A DNA stretch of 64,000 nt from Chitinophaga sp. (GTDB taxonomy: Bacteria; Bacteroidota; Bacteroidia; Chitinophagales; Chitinophagaceae): assembly GCF_019236475.1 (NCBI RefSeq), contig NZ_JAFAIX010000007.1, positions 158,845 through 222,844 of the forward strand. Direction: 5' to 3'. The notes below the pieces were generated by a model. It was not told the origin of the DNA and searched no databases. It worked only from the letters and a program-made list of their open reading frames with translations. The position numbers were made by a program, and so were the translations under genes. Shown here one piece after another: positions 1 through 9,195 of the stretch; position 1 is the first letter of the stretch; every line of letters begins with the position of its first letter.

Positions 1-180
1 CTGCAAAAGGCAGTCAATGCTGCTGGGATCCTGTTTAAAAACGGGAGTGCCAATTACCTGGATATTATCACCGCAGAGAGTAATTACCTGCAAGCGGGGC
101 TGGAAGCGGCCCAGTTGCGAAATGAACAGTTGCTCAATCGCATTGCGTTATTCCAGGCCATTGGTGGTGGGATGAAATAA
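1..180 (+). CDS. C-terminal end of a TolC-type outer-membrane efflux protein (partial)
   Basis: An open frame enters from the left edge and stops with TAA at 178-180, giving 59 residues. The text (LFKNGSANYLDIITAESNY, then QLRNEQLLNRIALFQAIGGG) matches the last helices of the TolC/OprM family, where a tyrosine-leucine-asp motif precedes a long helix ending in a Gly-Gly-Gly turn. The family forms the outer-membrane channel of tripartite exporters, so an RND or ABC pump and its adaptor probably lie upstream outside the window. The downstream sensor kinase starts 28 bp later and may regulate this pump. The family call is firm for so short a piece; the substrate is unknown. Confidence 0.8.
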   Translation: MQKAVNAAGILFKNGSANYLDIITAESNYLQAGLEAAQLRNEQLLNRIALFQAIGGGMK

Positions 181-208
181 AATATATTTGTCATGAAACT
201 TCTAGGCT

Positions 209-1291
209 ATGTTGGACAGTAAAAGAACAAAGATATACTATAAGGTGTTTTTCATAATCGTAGTGTATGTGTTGGTAGATTTGCTGACATATGCGCTGAA
301 CCCGAATAGTATAGCCTGGAAGGACTACTGGACGCAGCCTGCATGGGATATTTTTGAACGCGTTGCTACCGGATTTGCCCAATCCTGGGCCATCATAGAA
401 GGTAGTATCTGGATTGCCAAAGTATTGGACAGGTACATTGGCTGGTCGGGGTTTCCAACTTTACGGTATTTGATACAAATTGTATTGGTGGTTGTTTTCG
501 CGGGTATTACCATGTTGGCCATAGATTTTTATTATGTCATCATGTATGGCAATGAGAAACTGAGCGCAGAGCAGGATTTGCATCTATGGCAGTATTTTGT
601 AGTGAGTCTGCTCGTATCCATATTTGTGAGTACTATTAGCACAGGGTATGGCTTCCTACGGCATTGGCAGGCATCTATCCTGGAGGCCACGCAATTGAAA
701 GTAGAAGCAATGGAATTAAAGGAGACAGCCATGCAGGCGGAACTGCAATCGCTCAAACTGCAACTGGACCCGCATTTCATGTTCAATAACTTCAGTACGC
801 TGTCGGATCTTATTCATGTGGCCCCGAAAGAGGCTTCTCTTTTCTTGGATAACTTGTCGCGCGTGTATCGCTATATGGTGCTGAATTTGAAAAAAGATTT
901 GGTACCCTTGAAAGATGAATTACAATTACTGACAGCCTTCTCCTACCTGATAGATATCAGGCATGGCAAGAATGTACAGATACAGATGGATATTCCAGAA
1001 GCCTATCATCCATTGCATATTCCGCCAATATCGTTGCAATTATTGGTAGAGAATGCCATCAAACATAACAGGGCAACACCTGCATCGCCACTACGGATCA
1101 ATATTACAGTGGATGCGGCTAGTACATCCGTGGTGGTGGAAAATAATTTACAACCCATTCCATATCCTTTGGAGAGTTCCAAATTGGGATTAGAGAATAT
1201 CCGTAACCGTTATAGGTTATTATCAGACAGGGTACCGGAAATTTACCAGGATGAAGAGATTTTTAAGGTAAGCTTGCCTTTATTAAACTGA
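209..1291 (+). CDS. LytS-type sensor histidine kinase
   Basis: A 360-residue inner-membrane sensor kinase. Hydrophobic segments lie near residues 11-30, 84-112 and 127-150, followed by a short coiled coil (about 158-185) and the His_kinase domain. The phospho-acceptor is H189 in LDPHFMFNNFSTL, and the ATPase N-box reads LLVENAIKHN near residue 277. It lacks a large periplasmic sensor domain, as is common for this family in Bacteroidota. The LytTR regulator gene follows after 8 bp, so the two form an operon. The ATG at 209 was chosen because an earlier ATG at 193 runs into a stop after ten codons. The signal sensed is not visible. Confidence 0.9.
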   Translation: MLDSKRTKIYYKVFFIIVVYVLVDLLTYALNPNSIAWKDYWTQPAWDIFERVATGFAQSWAIIEGSIWIAKVLDRYIGWSGFPTLRYLIQIVLVVVFAGITMLAIDFYYVIMYGNEKLSAEQDLHLWQYFVVSLLVSIFVSTISTGYGFLRHWQASILEATQLKVEAMELKETAMQAELQSLKLQLDPHFMFNNFSTLSDLIHVAPKEASLFLDNLSRVYRYMVLNLKKDLVPLKDELQLLTAFSYLIDIRHGKNVQIQMDIPEAYHPLHIPPISLQLLVENAIKHNRATPASPLRINITVDAASTSVVVENNLQPIPYPLESSKLGLENIRNRYRLLSDRVPEIYQDEEIFKVSLPLLN

Positions 1292-1299
1292 AATTGGTC

Positions 1300-2058
1300 A
1301 TGAAGATACTCATCATAGAAGACGAAAAGCATAATGCCGCCCGATTGCAGCGCATTATAGGGGATATATCCGCAGATCATGAAGTACTTGGTATTTTGGA
1401 GAGCGTAGAAGATGCAGTAGCCTGGTTTTCCTCGCATCCAGCGCCTGATGTAGCATTGATGGATATACGACTGACAGATGGATTGAGTTTTGATATTTTT
1501 AAGGAGACAACCGTCCCTTGTCCGGTCATTTTCACTACTGCATACGATGAATATGCCATACGTGCCTTTAAAGTAAACAGTGTAGACTATCTCCTGAAGC
1601 CTATCCAGGAAGAAGACTTGCAACAGGCCCTGGATCGGATTACCCCTGTTCATAAACCCCAGGAACCCTTGCCGGATATAGAACAACTGATGCAATTGAT
1701 ACAACCGCAAACAAAAGCTTATCGCAAGCGTTTTTTGTTACCGGTATATGATGGATTTAAAACCATTCAAGTGGAAGATATCAGTTTCGCGTATTCAGAG
1801 CTTAAGGCTACGAAACTGGTGTTGGGCAAGGATCAGGAGGAAACGGTTACTTATTCCTTGGATGAATTAGAAGAAGATTTAGACCCGGAATATTTTTTCA
1901 GAGCAAACAGGCAATTCTTGATTCATGTGAATGCCATCGCAAAAATACATAATAGCTTTAACGGTAAATTAAAAGTGGAGCTGAAACATCATCCAGATAA
2001 GGAGGTACTTATCAGCAAAGACAAGGCAGCAAGGTTTAAACAGTGGCTGGATAGGTGA
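1300..2058 (+). CDS. LytTR-family response regulator
   Basis: A 252-residue response regulator partner of the upstream kinase. The receiver domain covers about residues 1-120, with acidic residues E7-D8 and phospho-acceptor D55 in ALMDIRLTDG. The conserved lysine is in YLLKPI. The C-terminal LytTR DNA-binding domain (about 140-250) contains FFRANRQFLIHVNAI, a hallmark of the family. A TTG six bases earlier (1294) is in frame, but the ATG at 1300 gives the usual MKILIIEDE start. The target genes are unknown; the adjacent efflux system is a reasonable guess. Confidence 0.92.
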   Translation: MKILIIEDEKHNAARLQRIIGDISADHEVLGILESVEDAVAWFSSHPAPDVALMDIRLTDGLSFDIFKETTVPCPVIFTTAYDEYAIRAFKVNSVDYLLKPIQEEDLQQALDRITPVHKPQEPLPDIEQLMQLIQPQTKAYRKRFLLPVYDGFKTIQVEDISFAYSELKATKLVLGKDQEETVTYSLDELEEDLDPEYFFRANRQFLIHVNAIAKIHNSFNGKLKVELKHHPDKEVLISKDKAARFKQWLDR

Positions 2059-2105
2059 TACCGCTTTAGCAAAAAACCGGAATTTCCCGTTATATTTTAG
2101 AAACC

Positions 2106-2822
2106 ATGATATCGTTTTCACCTGTTATCACTACTTATTGGCAGGATGCCATGCAAAGCGGAGACTTACTCGCGCAAGATGGCGTCTTTATGCTTACTGT
2201 TAATCCGGCGTTGGAAGCCTCAGACAGGGTAATGATATTGTCTATTGAAGGAGGTGCCACCCTTGCCGCCGTTACACCTGATATGGCCCGATCTGCTGGA
2301 TTGTATGGACAGTCGGCATTAACGGAGCAGGTATTTCGCCAGCAGTTGGCCGCTGCTGGGACGCTGTTGAATGGAGCGGATTACCTTTATTATTATACTG
2401 CTGCGGAGAAACAGGCGGTATTGGCAGAGCAGCCAGCTAAGAATATTCGGCTACTAACGGAGGCGGATACACGTGCTTTTGAGATCTTTCGATCGCATGC
2501 AACGACCGCGGATCTGGATGGGGCTTTTGTGGAATTAGATCATTCGGCGGTATTCGGATATTTTTTCCAGGATCAGCTAGTGGCGGCGGCTAGTATTTAT
2601 CCATGGGATGCCACCGCGATGATGGATGTAGGAGTGCTTACCCTGGAGGATTTCCGCGGAAAGGGAATAGCTAAAAAGCTGGTACGCGCTATTTTCCGAC
2701 ATGCGATAACGCAGGGTTATGAACCGCAGTATCGTTGTCAGATAGATAATTTGCCTTCTGTACGATTGGCCACAGCGGCCGGTCTGACGCTGTTGGGGAA
2801 ATGGGAAGTAGTAGTAGATTAA
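2106..2822 (+). CDS. GNAT-family N-acetyltransferase
   Basis: A 238-residue protein. The C-terminal half carries a GNAT fold: the strand MMDVGVLTLEDFRGKGIAKK contains the acetyl-CoA pyrophosphate-binding pattern (R/Q-x-x-G-x-G/A), followed by the helix that closes the cofactor site and a final strand LGKWEVVVD. The N-terminal 120 residues match nothing I recognise and may be a degenerate second GNAT-like lobe. It transfers an acetyl group from acetyl-CoA to an unknown amine. It stands 47 bp after the response regulator and could be its own unit. The next gene is on the opposite strand. Confidence 0.82.
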   Translation: MISFSPVITTYWQDAMQSGDLLAQDGVFMLTVNPALEASDRVMILSIEGGATLAAVTPDMARSAGLYGQSALTEQVFRQQLAAAGTLLNGADYLYYYTAAEKQAVLAEQPAKNIRLLTEADTRAFEIFRSHATTADLDGAFVELDHSAVFGYFFQDQLVAAASIYPWDATAMMDVGVLTLEDFRGKGIAKKLVRAIFRHAITQGYEPQYRCQIDNLPSVRLATAAGLTLLGKWEVVVD

Positions 2823-2839
2823 GGATCTGTAGTAAGCTT

Positions 2840-3400
2840 TCACCTGTAATAATCTTGCTGTTGGCAATGTGTTGCTGCTAATTGGAGTATCCGCTCAAAT
2901 GCTGGACCATTGGCGTATATACTCATCCATTCAATACCGTTGGAGGCAGGGAAACAAATAGCAATATTTCCTGTTGCCGCTATTGCTTTACATTTCTTAA
3001 TGGCCGCCGGTGAATTGCCCATATTGGGCGTTTCACTGAGACTGGGCCTATAAGTATGCTGTAATATTTGTGCGAAATCCATCTTATTTTCTGCTAGTTC
3101 CAGGACAATGGAACCACGTTCCCATGCGCGGGCTTGCCAGAGATAGGCATGCCCGTTAATACAGTCTTGCGTGAGATCAAACCTGTACTTGCCTTTATCG
3201 GCTATCAATATATCGGCATGCGATTGAAAAAAAGGCATTTCTTTCTTTAACCCATACACGCAGGCATAGGAAGCGTTGCTTAATAATGCTTGGATAACCG
3301 TTGCACAAGCGGGCATAGGGCTTGTGATGTCATATGCATTATAGTCACCGGCTATGGGTAATAATTCGACCTGGAGTGGTTTGAAATAATCGGATTGCAT
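2840..3400 (-). CDS. Hypothetical cytosolic protein
   Basis: A 186-residue protein with no signal peptide or membrane segment. I do not recognise a family. It has a balanced composition, cysteines scattered without a motif, and a compact alpha/beta-like pattern (for example ADILIADKGKYRFDL and GSIVLELAENKMDF). It lies tail to tail with the GNAT gene, with only 17 bp between stops. The start is the ATG complement at 3398-3400. The codon use resembles that of its neighbours, which supports a real gene, but function cannot be assigned. Confidence 0.65.
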   Translation of the reverse strand: MQSDYFKPLQVELLPIAGDYNAYDITSPMPACATVIQALLSNASYACVYGLKKEMPFFQSHADILIADKGKYRFDLTQDCINGHAYLWQARAWERGSIVLELAENKMDFAQILQHTYRPSLSETPNMGNSPAAIKKCKAIAATGNIAICFPASNGIEWMSIYANGPAFERILQLAATHCQQQDYYR

Positions 3401-3508
3401 GGTTAAAATCTACTGTTGCAAGATCCGAATTTTTTGTCATGAAATATTTAGGGTGAGTATATATGTAATAAAATTGTATGTTTAACTTGACTATAAAACC
3501 ATTTAACT

Positions 3509-4036
3509 ATGAATTTTTTCAACGCCCAATCTTCTTTATTTAAAGGAACTTCCATTGCCGCCATTGTATTTTTATGTTATGGATATGTGTGCAGATGGTG
3601 TAGCATCTATTTCTTCTGGGAGAGCAAGACGATTGGTTGGACGCTTTTCTTTGTGTCGATTATCCTATGGATGGCCACCAGAATTAAAAACCGTCCACCA
3701 GGTTCCAAGGCGATATGGGAGATGATTGTGTTGGGGATTTCCGCGTTTATCTTGCTTGTTAAGATGATATTCCTTGTTGCCATACCCCATACAGATATTT
3801 GTGACAGAACGCTTACTTATATAAAGCAGAACAAAGCCATACAACAGGAAGTCGGCAATATCAAGGGTGTGTTTGTGGTGCCTTTTGGTGGCGTTTCCTC
3901 CAGTGGCGGGTCTGACGGTTATGCAGCCGCAGGTGATTTGCATTTTGTAATTAAGGGAGACAAGAAGTACATAGACCTGAATGTACAGGCGATGAAGGAT
4001 TTCGATACAGATTGGGAATTCGCGATTGTAAGATAA
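3509..4036 (+). CDS. Small membrane protein, Coa1-like layout
   Basis: A 175-residue protein with three hydrophobic segments (about residues 14-33, 40-56 and 70-92) followed by a soluble C-terminal domain of about 80 residues. That domain begins YIKQNKAIQQEVGNIKG and ends with a tryptophan strand (DTDWEFAIV). The layout, a helix with an IKxNxxIxxxxG motif and then two short sheets with glycine turns, resembles the cytochrome oxidase assembly factor 1 (Coa1) family found in many Bacteroidota. That is inference from layout only. It is monocistronic, with the ECF sigma gene 78 bp downstream. Confidence 0.55.
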   Translation: MNFFNAQSSLFKGTSIAAIVFLCYGYVCRWCSIYFFWESKTIGWTLFFVSIILWMATRIKNRPPGSKAIWEMIVLGISAFILLVKMIFLVAIPHTDICDRTLTYIKQNKAIQQEVGNIKGVFVVPFGGVSSSGGSDGYAAAGDLHFVIKGDKKYIDLNVQAMKDFDTDWEFAIVR

Positions 4037-4114
4037 AATCAGCATAACTACTGAAAACTTTCGAACTGTAATAAAATTTTGTATCATTACATTGTCCCTA
4101 TTAGGATGAATTAA

Positions 4115-4666
4115 ATGAAAGACGTTTTTCCTTATTCCCCGGCACAGGTTACGGAAGCATTTCGTAATCGGGACATACAAATCTTTCAGGACTTATATAA
4201 AGCATATAGTGAAGAACTATATCTGCTGGCGCATCATTGGGTGAAAGACAGTGATCTTGCCAAGGATATCGTGCATAATTTGTTCGTTTCCCTCTGGGAA
4301 AAGGCGGATCAGATTATTATAGAAGGGCAGGTGAAACATTATTTGTTTCGGGCGATAAGTAACAGGGCGTTGAATGAATTGAAAAGACGCCAGCGTCATG
4401 TGGGAGAAGAATTATTACAGTTTCATGCAGATGAACAGTCGTTTCATCATACTTCAGATTATATTCTATTCCAGCGCGAGCTAATGCAGCATTTACAGGG
4501 TTTGCCTCCTCGTTGCAGGGAAATATTTCTCCTCAGCCGTATACATGGACTAGAGCCTGCCGAAATCGCCTCCCAGCTTAATATTTCTCTTAATACCGTA
4601 TACTTTCAAATCTCCATAGCCCTTAAATCTCTTCGAGTAGCCCTCCTTCCGAAAAAAAATTTTTAA
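4115..4666 (+). CDS. ECF RNA polymerase sigma factor (Bacteroidota FecI-like)
   Basis: A 183-residue ECF sigma factor. Region 2 is near residues 20-90 (FQDLYKAYSEELYLLAHHWV, then DIVHNLFVSLWEK). Region 4 is near 125-180, with the helix-turn-helix GLEPAEIASQLNISLNTVYF. Such factors transcribe adjacent susC/susD loci when released by their FecR partner. The FecR gene follows 48 bp downstream and then a SusC carrying the STN signalling domain, so all parts of the trans-envelope relay are present. The ATG at 4115 fits the family's N-terminus. Confidence 0.93.
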   Translation: MKDVFPYSPAQVTEAFRNRDIQIFQDLYKAYSEELYLLAHHWVKDSDLAKDIVHNLFVSLWEKADQIIIEGQVKHYLFRAISNRALNELKRRQRHVGEELLQFHADEQSFHHTSDYILFQRELMQHLQGLPPRCREIFLLSRIHGLEPAEIASQLNISLNTVYFQISIALKSLRVALLPKKNF

Positions 4667-4714
4667 AAGGTATCAAAGTTTAGGATAGCTGGATTGTCAT
4701 TATAGTATACGCAT

Positions 4715-5692
4715 ATGGAAAAGCATATAAACGATACCATCATAGCATACCTCAATGATCCCGACAACCAGGAGCTGGCACAAGCCGTTGAATCCTGGCT
4801 GAATGCATCTGCCGACAATCGTCAGTTGTTTGCAGTGATGCAGCAGGTATGGGAGTCTGCCGGCCAATTGCCCCAGGAATTTTCCGTACAGGAAGGCTGG
4901 GAGTCGTTGACTGCGCAACTGGGTATAGTAGCGCCTCCACCACCAGTGGCAAAAGTGAAATCGATGTACCGTATATGGTGGCGCGTGGCAGCGGTAGTAT
5001 TGCCTTTACTGGTGTTGACAGGGGCATGGTATGGTTACCATTCCGCAGGGGCAGAGTGGCATACCTTCACCGCCAGCAAGAATGGGATCGACAGTGTTTC
5101 GTTGGAGGATGGTTCTAAGGTCATACTGCGTCCTGGTACGGGTATCACCTGGAGATTGGGGAAATCGCAGCGGGAAGTCCGGATGCAGCAGGGAGAAGCC
5201 TTCTTGAAGGTAGCAAAAGATGCGAAGCGTGCATTCACCGTGCAACTGCCAACGGGAACTGTCACCGTACTAGGTACCTCTTTTAATATTAAAGCTACCC
5301 CTACCTATAGCGACGTGGCGGTCTGGGATGGACGTGTAAGCGTTGCCGGTAGTAAAGGACAACCTATACTACTGACGGCTGGCGGTCTCGCCATTATCGA
5401 TACAGCAGGGCGTGTTAGTCAGCCTACAGGTCATTATGCCTATCGAGGAAGTTGGAGTAATCGTAATCTTCGTTTCCATGAAAAAAATCTGGAAGTCGTA
5501 TTGCGCACGATGGAAACGATTTATCATATAAAAATAGCTGTAATGGATGCCAAGCTGTTAGCATTTACAGTAAGCCTTGATGTTTCTGATGTATCAGCGA
5601 ATGAGGCACTCCAGATACTTTCATTTACCTTGGGTACAGGCATGAAACAGTTGTCTGATAGTACTTACCAGTTAGGGACGGCCAAAAAATAA
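4715..5692 (+). CDS. FecR-family anti-sigma factor
   Basis: A 325-residue single-pass membrane protein. The cytoplasmic N-terminal 85 residues are rich in tryptophan and acidic residues (DUF4880-like) and should bind the sigma factor. A transmembrane helix covers about residues 89-108. The periplasmic FecR domain follows, with DGSKVILRPGTGITW and VQLPTGTVTVLGTSFNIK. The C-terminal DUF4974-like domain contains NRNLRFHEKNLEVVLRTMET. The last part is expected to touch the STN domain of the next gene's product. It sits between the ECF sigma and susC genes, the standard order for PUL regulation by substrate binding. Confidence 0.93.
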   Translation: MEKHINDTIIAYLNDPDNQELAQAVESWLNASADNRQLFAVMQQVWESAGQLPQEFSVQEGWESLTAQLGIVAPPPPVAKVKSMYRIWWRVAAVVLPLLVLTGAWYGYHSAGAEWHTFTASKNGIDSVSLEDGSKVILRPGTGITWRLGKSQREVRMQQGEAFLKVAKDAKRAFTVQLPTGTVTVLGTSFNIKATPTYSDVAVWDGRVSVAGSKGQPILLTAGGLAIIDTAGRVSQPTGHYAYRGSWSNRNLRFHEKNLEVVLRTMETIYHIKIAVMDAKLLAFTVSLDVSDVSANEALQILSFTLGTGMKQLSDSTYQLGTAKK

Positions 5693-5942
5693 TAGTATCA
5701 AGACACGCATATTGTCACTGCATATATCATAGAATAGCATCGATTAACATAGTATTTTAACAACCAGGATCAAGGAAGTCACACATAACACAACTGTTAT
5801 TTCACGCACGGATTTAATCACCCGATAAGCATTGTATTACTACCTGTTGAATGGCGCGGCTGTTATCAGCTGTAGGCTGCTTCATGTCAGCATGGAAGAG
5901 GTATGCCAGGATCTTGACATCGTATTCAAAAAATAAAAATCA

Positions 5943-8900
5943 ATGAGAATCATTTATCGTATACTCGTTGCCGTTGCCTTAATATGCCGCTGTATATCAA
6001 TGTCGGCGCAGGAGAAAACGGACCCACTCCGCATAAAAGTATCACTGGAGGTAAAGGATATGGCCGTACAGGATATTCTTGCACTTATAGAGAAGCAGGC
6101 AGGCGTATCTTTTGCCTATACGCAACCCGTAGTCACCAATTTACCTAAATTATCTTTTCATGAAAAGCAGATAGCCATTGGCGTTGTACTGGAAAAAATA
6201 TTTCCGCCGTTAAAATATACTATCAAGGCTATTGGTATGCAGATAATTATCCGGGAGTCGGTGAGTAATCACTTAACCGCCAGCGATTCGCTGCCAGCAC
6301 CCAAAGTCATAGATATGAACACCGTTGTAGTCACTGCTTTGGGCTTAGGCCGCCAGGAGCGATCTCTCGGTTATGCCTATACGAATGTAAAAGGGAGCGA
6401 ATTGACTACCGCCCGTGAGAATAATCCCTTGGAAGCGCTCAGCGGTAGGGTAGCTGGATTGGACGTAAATGCCACTAACAGTGGCGTTGGCGGATCTGTG
6501 AAAGTAACCTTGCGCGGGGTGAAGATAATTGGTGGTGATAATCAGCCACTCTATGTGATAGATGGTGTTCCTGCCAGTAACTCCTCTGCCGGCCAGGCGG
6601 ATAAGTATGGCGGTTATGATCTGGGGGATGGGTCCTCTATTATTAACCCGGATGAAATAGCCACTATTTCCGTGCTGAAAGGGGGCGCTGCTACCGCGTT
6701 GTATGGCAGTCGCGCAGCAAACGGCGTAATCCTTATTACTACTAAAAAAGGTGCGGGTAAAGGATTGGAAGTAGAATTGAATTCCAATGCCGTGGTAGAG
6801 AGTATCAATAACAGTTACGATTTTCAGCAAATCTATGGCAGTGGGAGAGACGGTCTATTGCCTAAAGATGCCGCCACTGCCCAGGGCTACGCCCAGTCTA
6901 GCTGGGGTCCGAAAATGAATAGCGATAGTATGGTCTGGTTATGGAATGGTACCCAAGTTCCCTATGTAGATGCCAAAAACTCCATCCGGAAATTTTTCAG
7001 GACGGGACTGACATTGACCAATTCCGTATCTGTATCCTCCGGTAACGAACAAACGCAGTTGAGGCTAACCTACACCAACCTACGAAATAATGATATTGTA
7101 CCACAGAGCGGCCTGCAGCGTCAGAACCTTTCCCTGAGAGGGACCTCGAAACTTACCTCCAAGCTTAGCTTAGATGCGAAGATCTCTTATCTCAACGAAA
7201 AAGTAGACAACCGGCCCGCTTTGTCTGATAATCCAAATAATATCGGGTATGTATTGAGTGGTATTGCACCGAATATTGATATCAACTGGTTGAAAGATTA
7301 CAAAGACCCTGTTACAGGAAAGTATATTAATTGGAATAATAATCCCTACCAAGTGAACCCCTATTGGGCAATCAATGAACAACCCAATACCAGTAAACAG
7401 GACCGACTAAATGGTTTTGTACAATTGAAATATCAGTTGCTGCCGGAATTGGCGGTGCAAGGTAGAATAGGAACGGATTTTACCCGGTTCAGTTTTCGGG
7501 AATTTATGGAAGCGAGTACGCCATTCAATGAATCAGGCATGATTGTACTGAAAGATAGGACGCTGCGGGAAACCAATACAGAACTCATGCTCAATTTTGG
7601 CAAGCAGGTAAAGCGATTTTGGATAGGCGCTAACCTGGGAACCAACCGCATGGATTATAATGATGATCAATTGATCACCACAGGAAGGGATATCAGTGTA
7701 AGAGGTGTGCAAAGCATTAATAATTTCCAGACGAAAATCAGTACAGAAGTAATTTCCAGGAAACGTATCAATTCCGTTTATGGTGCAGTGAACTTGGCAT
7801 TTGACCGCTTGCTATACCTAGATATTACTGGGCGCAATGATTGGTCATCTACCTTGGCCGCAGGACATAACTCCTTCTTTTATCCCTCTGTATCCACCAG
7901 TTTTGTGTTTTCTGAATTGCTGCCAAAGATGGACTGGCTTTCATTCGGCAAATTAAGATTCTCCATCGCTCAAACAGGAACAGATGCCGTAGATCCTTAC
8001 CAGTTGAAATTAACGTATGGCAGTAATCCCGATATGCCTACCGTGGCTGGTTATGCTATTGGCGGTGTAGCGGTAGACAAGGTGCCGTTTTATGAACTGA
8101 AACCCAGTATCAGTAGGGCTTATGAAGCAGGAGCGAATCTCATCTTCCTACAAAATCGTCTTAACCTGGATGTTACCTGGTACCAGTCCAATACCCGTAA
8201 TCAGATCCTGAATGCCCCTATATCTTCCACCAGCGGCTATACCACTGCGGTCATCAATTCTGGGAATGTGCGTAACAGAGGTATAGAGGTGACCCTGCTG
8301 TCAAAACCAATTGTGTCCAAAAATTTTAACTGGGACCTGGGATTCAATTTTGCACGAAACAGGAATAAGATTTTGGCATTGAGTCCACTCGTTTCTGGTT
8401 ATTACACCCTGGCATCTGCCCGTTGGGCGAATGCCTCCATCGTGGCCCAGGAAGGACAGGAATATGGAATGATAGTAGGACGAAAGTTTCTCCGGACGCA
8501 ACAAGGACAACTTATCTTGGATGCCAACAATCTACCACAGTATGATGCCACAGATGCCAGACTTGGCAATGGACAATATGACTGGATTGGCGGCATTACC
8601 AATCGGTTTTCCTATAAGCACTTTTCGCTGAATGTATTATTGGATATCAAACAAGGCGGTAATATATACTCCATGACCAATCTCCTGGCTTATTCCAACG
8701 GTCGACAGAAGGGCACCATTCAAGGACGCGACGAGTGGGCAGCATCTGAAAAAGCCCGACTGGCAGCAGGTAAAACCCCTGATCAGTGGACCGCCACCGG
8801 AGGGCTTCCTGTGAATGGTGTGCAACAAACCGGCACGGATGCCAGTGGAAAGCCCACTTATACCGCCGTGAGTGCCTACGTCAATCCGCAAGCTTATTGG

Positions 8901-9185
8901 CAACGTGTAGCGGATAATATACCAGAACCATTTGTGTATGATGCCTCCTTTGTAAAAATCAGACAGGTGAACATCGATTATCATTTCCCTACGTCCATCC
9001 TGCATCATAGTATTATCCGCGACTTATCTGTTTCGCTGGTGGCTCGAAATCTATTCACCCTCAGTAAACATGTGCCCAATGTAGATCCGGAGTCCAGCTA
9101 TAATAATGGTAATGGGCAAGGCTTTGAATATGGTTCCCTTCCTACACGCCGGTCATATGGAATTAATGTTTATGCAAAATTTTAA
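5943..9185 (+). CDS. SusC/RagA TonB-linked receptor with STN domain (first PUL)
   Basis: A 1080-residue outer-membrane importer. A signal peptide ends near SMSAQ (residue 22). An STN domain follows (about 30-82, VKDMAVQDILALIEKQAGV), which senses occupancy and signals to FecR. The plug (about 125-245) includes NPLEALSGRVAGLDV, QPLYVIDGVP and AATALYGSRAANGVILITTKKG. The rest is a 22-strand barrel ending with an aromatic-basic residue pair (YAKF). The carboxypeptidase-regulatory-like domain normally found between STN and plug in such receptors is missing; only about 25 linker residues join them. SusD follows at once. The cargo is probably chito-oligosaccharide or an N-glycan, inferred from the GH18 gene. 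Confidence 0.95.
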   Translation: MRIIYRILVAVALICRCISMSAQEKTDPLRIKVSLEVKDMAVQDILALIEKQAGVSFAYTQPVVTNLPKLSFHEKQIAIGVVLEKIFPPLKYTIKAIGMQIIIRESVSNHLTASDSLPAPKVIDMNTVVVTALGLGRQERSLGYAYTNVKGSELTTARENNPLEALSGRVAGLDVNATNSGVGGSVKVTLRGVKIIGGDNQPLYVIDGVPASNSSAGQADKYGGYDLGDGSSIINPDEIATISVLKGGAATALYGSRAANGVILITTKKGAGKGLEVELNSNAVVESINNSYDFQQIYGSGRDGLLPKDAATAQGYAQSSWGPKMNSDSMVWLWNGTQVPYVDAKNSIRKFFRTGLTLTNSVSVSSGNEQTQLRLTYTNLRNNDIVPQSGLQRQNLSLRGTSKLTSKLSLDAKISYLNEKVDNRPALSDNPNNIGYVLSGIAPNIDINWLKDYKDPVTGKYINWNNNPYQVNPYWAINEQPNTSKQDRLNGFVQLKYQLLPELAVQGRIGTDFTRFSFREFMEASTPFNESGMIVLKDRTLRETNTELMLNFGKQVKRFWIGANLGTNRMDYNDDQLITTGRDISVRGVQSINNFQTKISTEVISRKRINSVYGAVNLAFDRLLYLDITGRNDWSSTLAAGHNSFFYPSVSTSFVFSELLPKMDWLSFGKLRFSIAQTGTDAVDPYQLKLTYGSNPDMPTVAGYAIGGVAVDKVPFYELKPSISRAYEAGANLIFLQNRLNLDVTWYQSNTRNQILNAPISSTSGYTTAVINSGNVRNRGIEVTLLSKPIVSKNFNWDLGFNFARNRNKILALSPLVSGYYTLASARWANASIVAQEGQEYGMIVGRKFLRTQQGQLILDANNLPQYDATDARLGNGQYDWIGGITNRFSYKHFSLNVLLDIKQGGNIYSMTNLLAYSNGRQKGTIQGRDEWAASEKARLAAGKTPDQWTATGGLPVNGVQQTGTDASGKPTYTAVSAYVNPQAYWQRVADNIPEPFVYDASFVKIRQVNIDYHFPTSILHHSIIRDLSVSLVARNLFTLSKHVPNVDPESSYNNGNGQGFEYGSLPTRRSYGINVYAKF

Positions 9186-9195
9186 ATCAGGAAAG

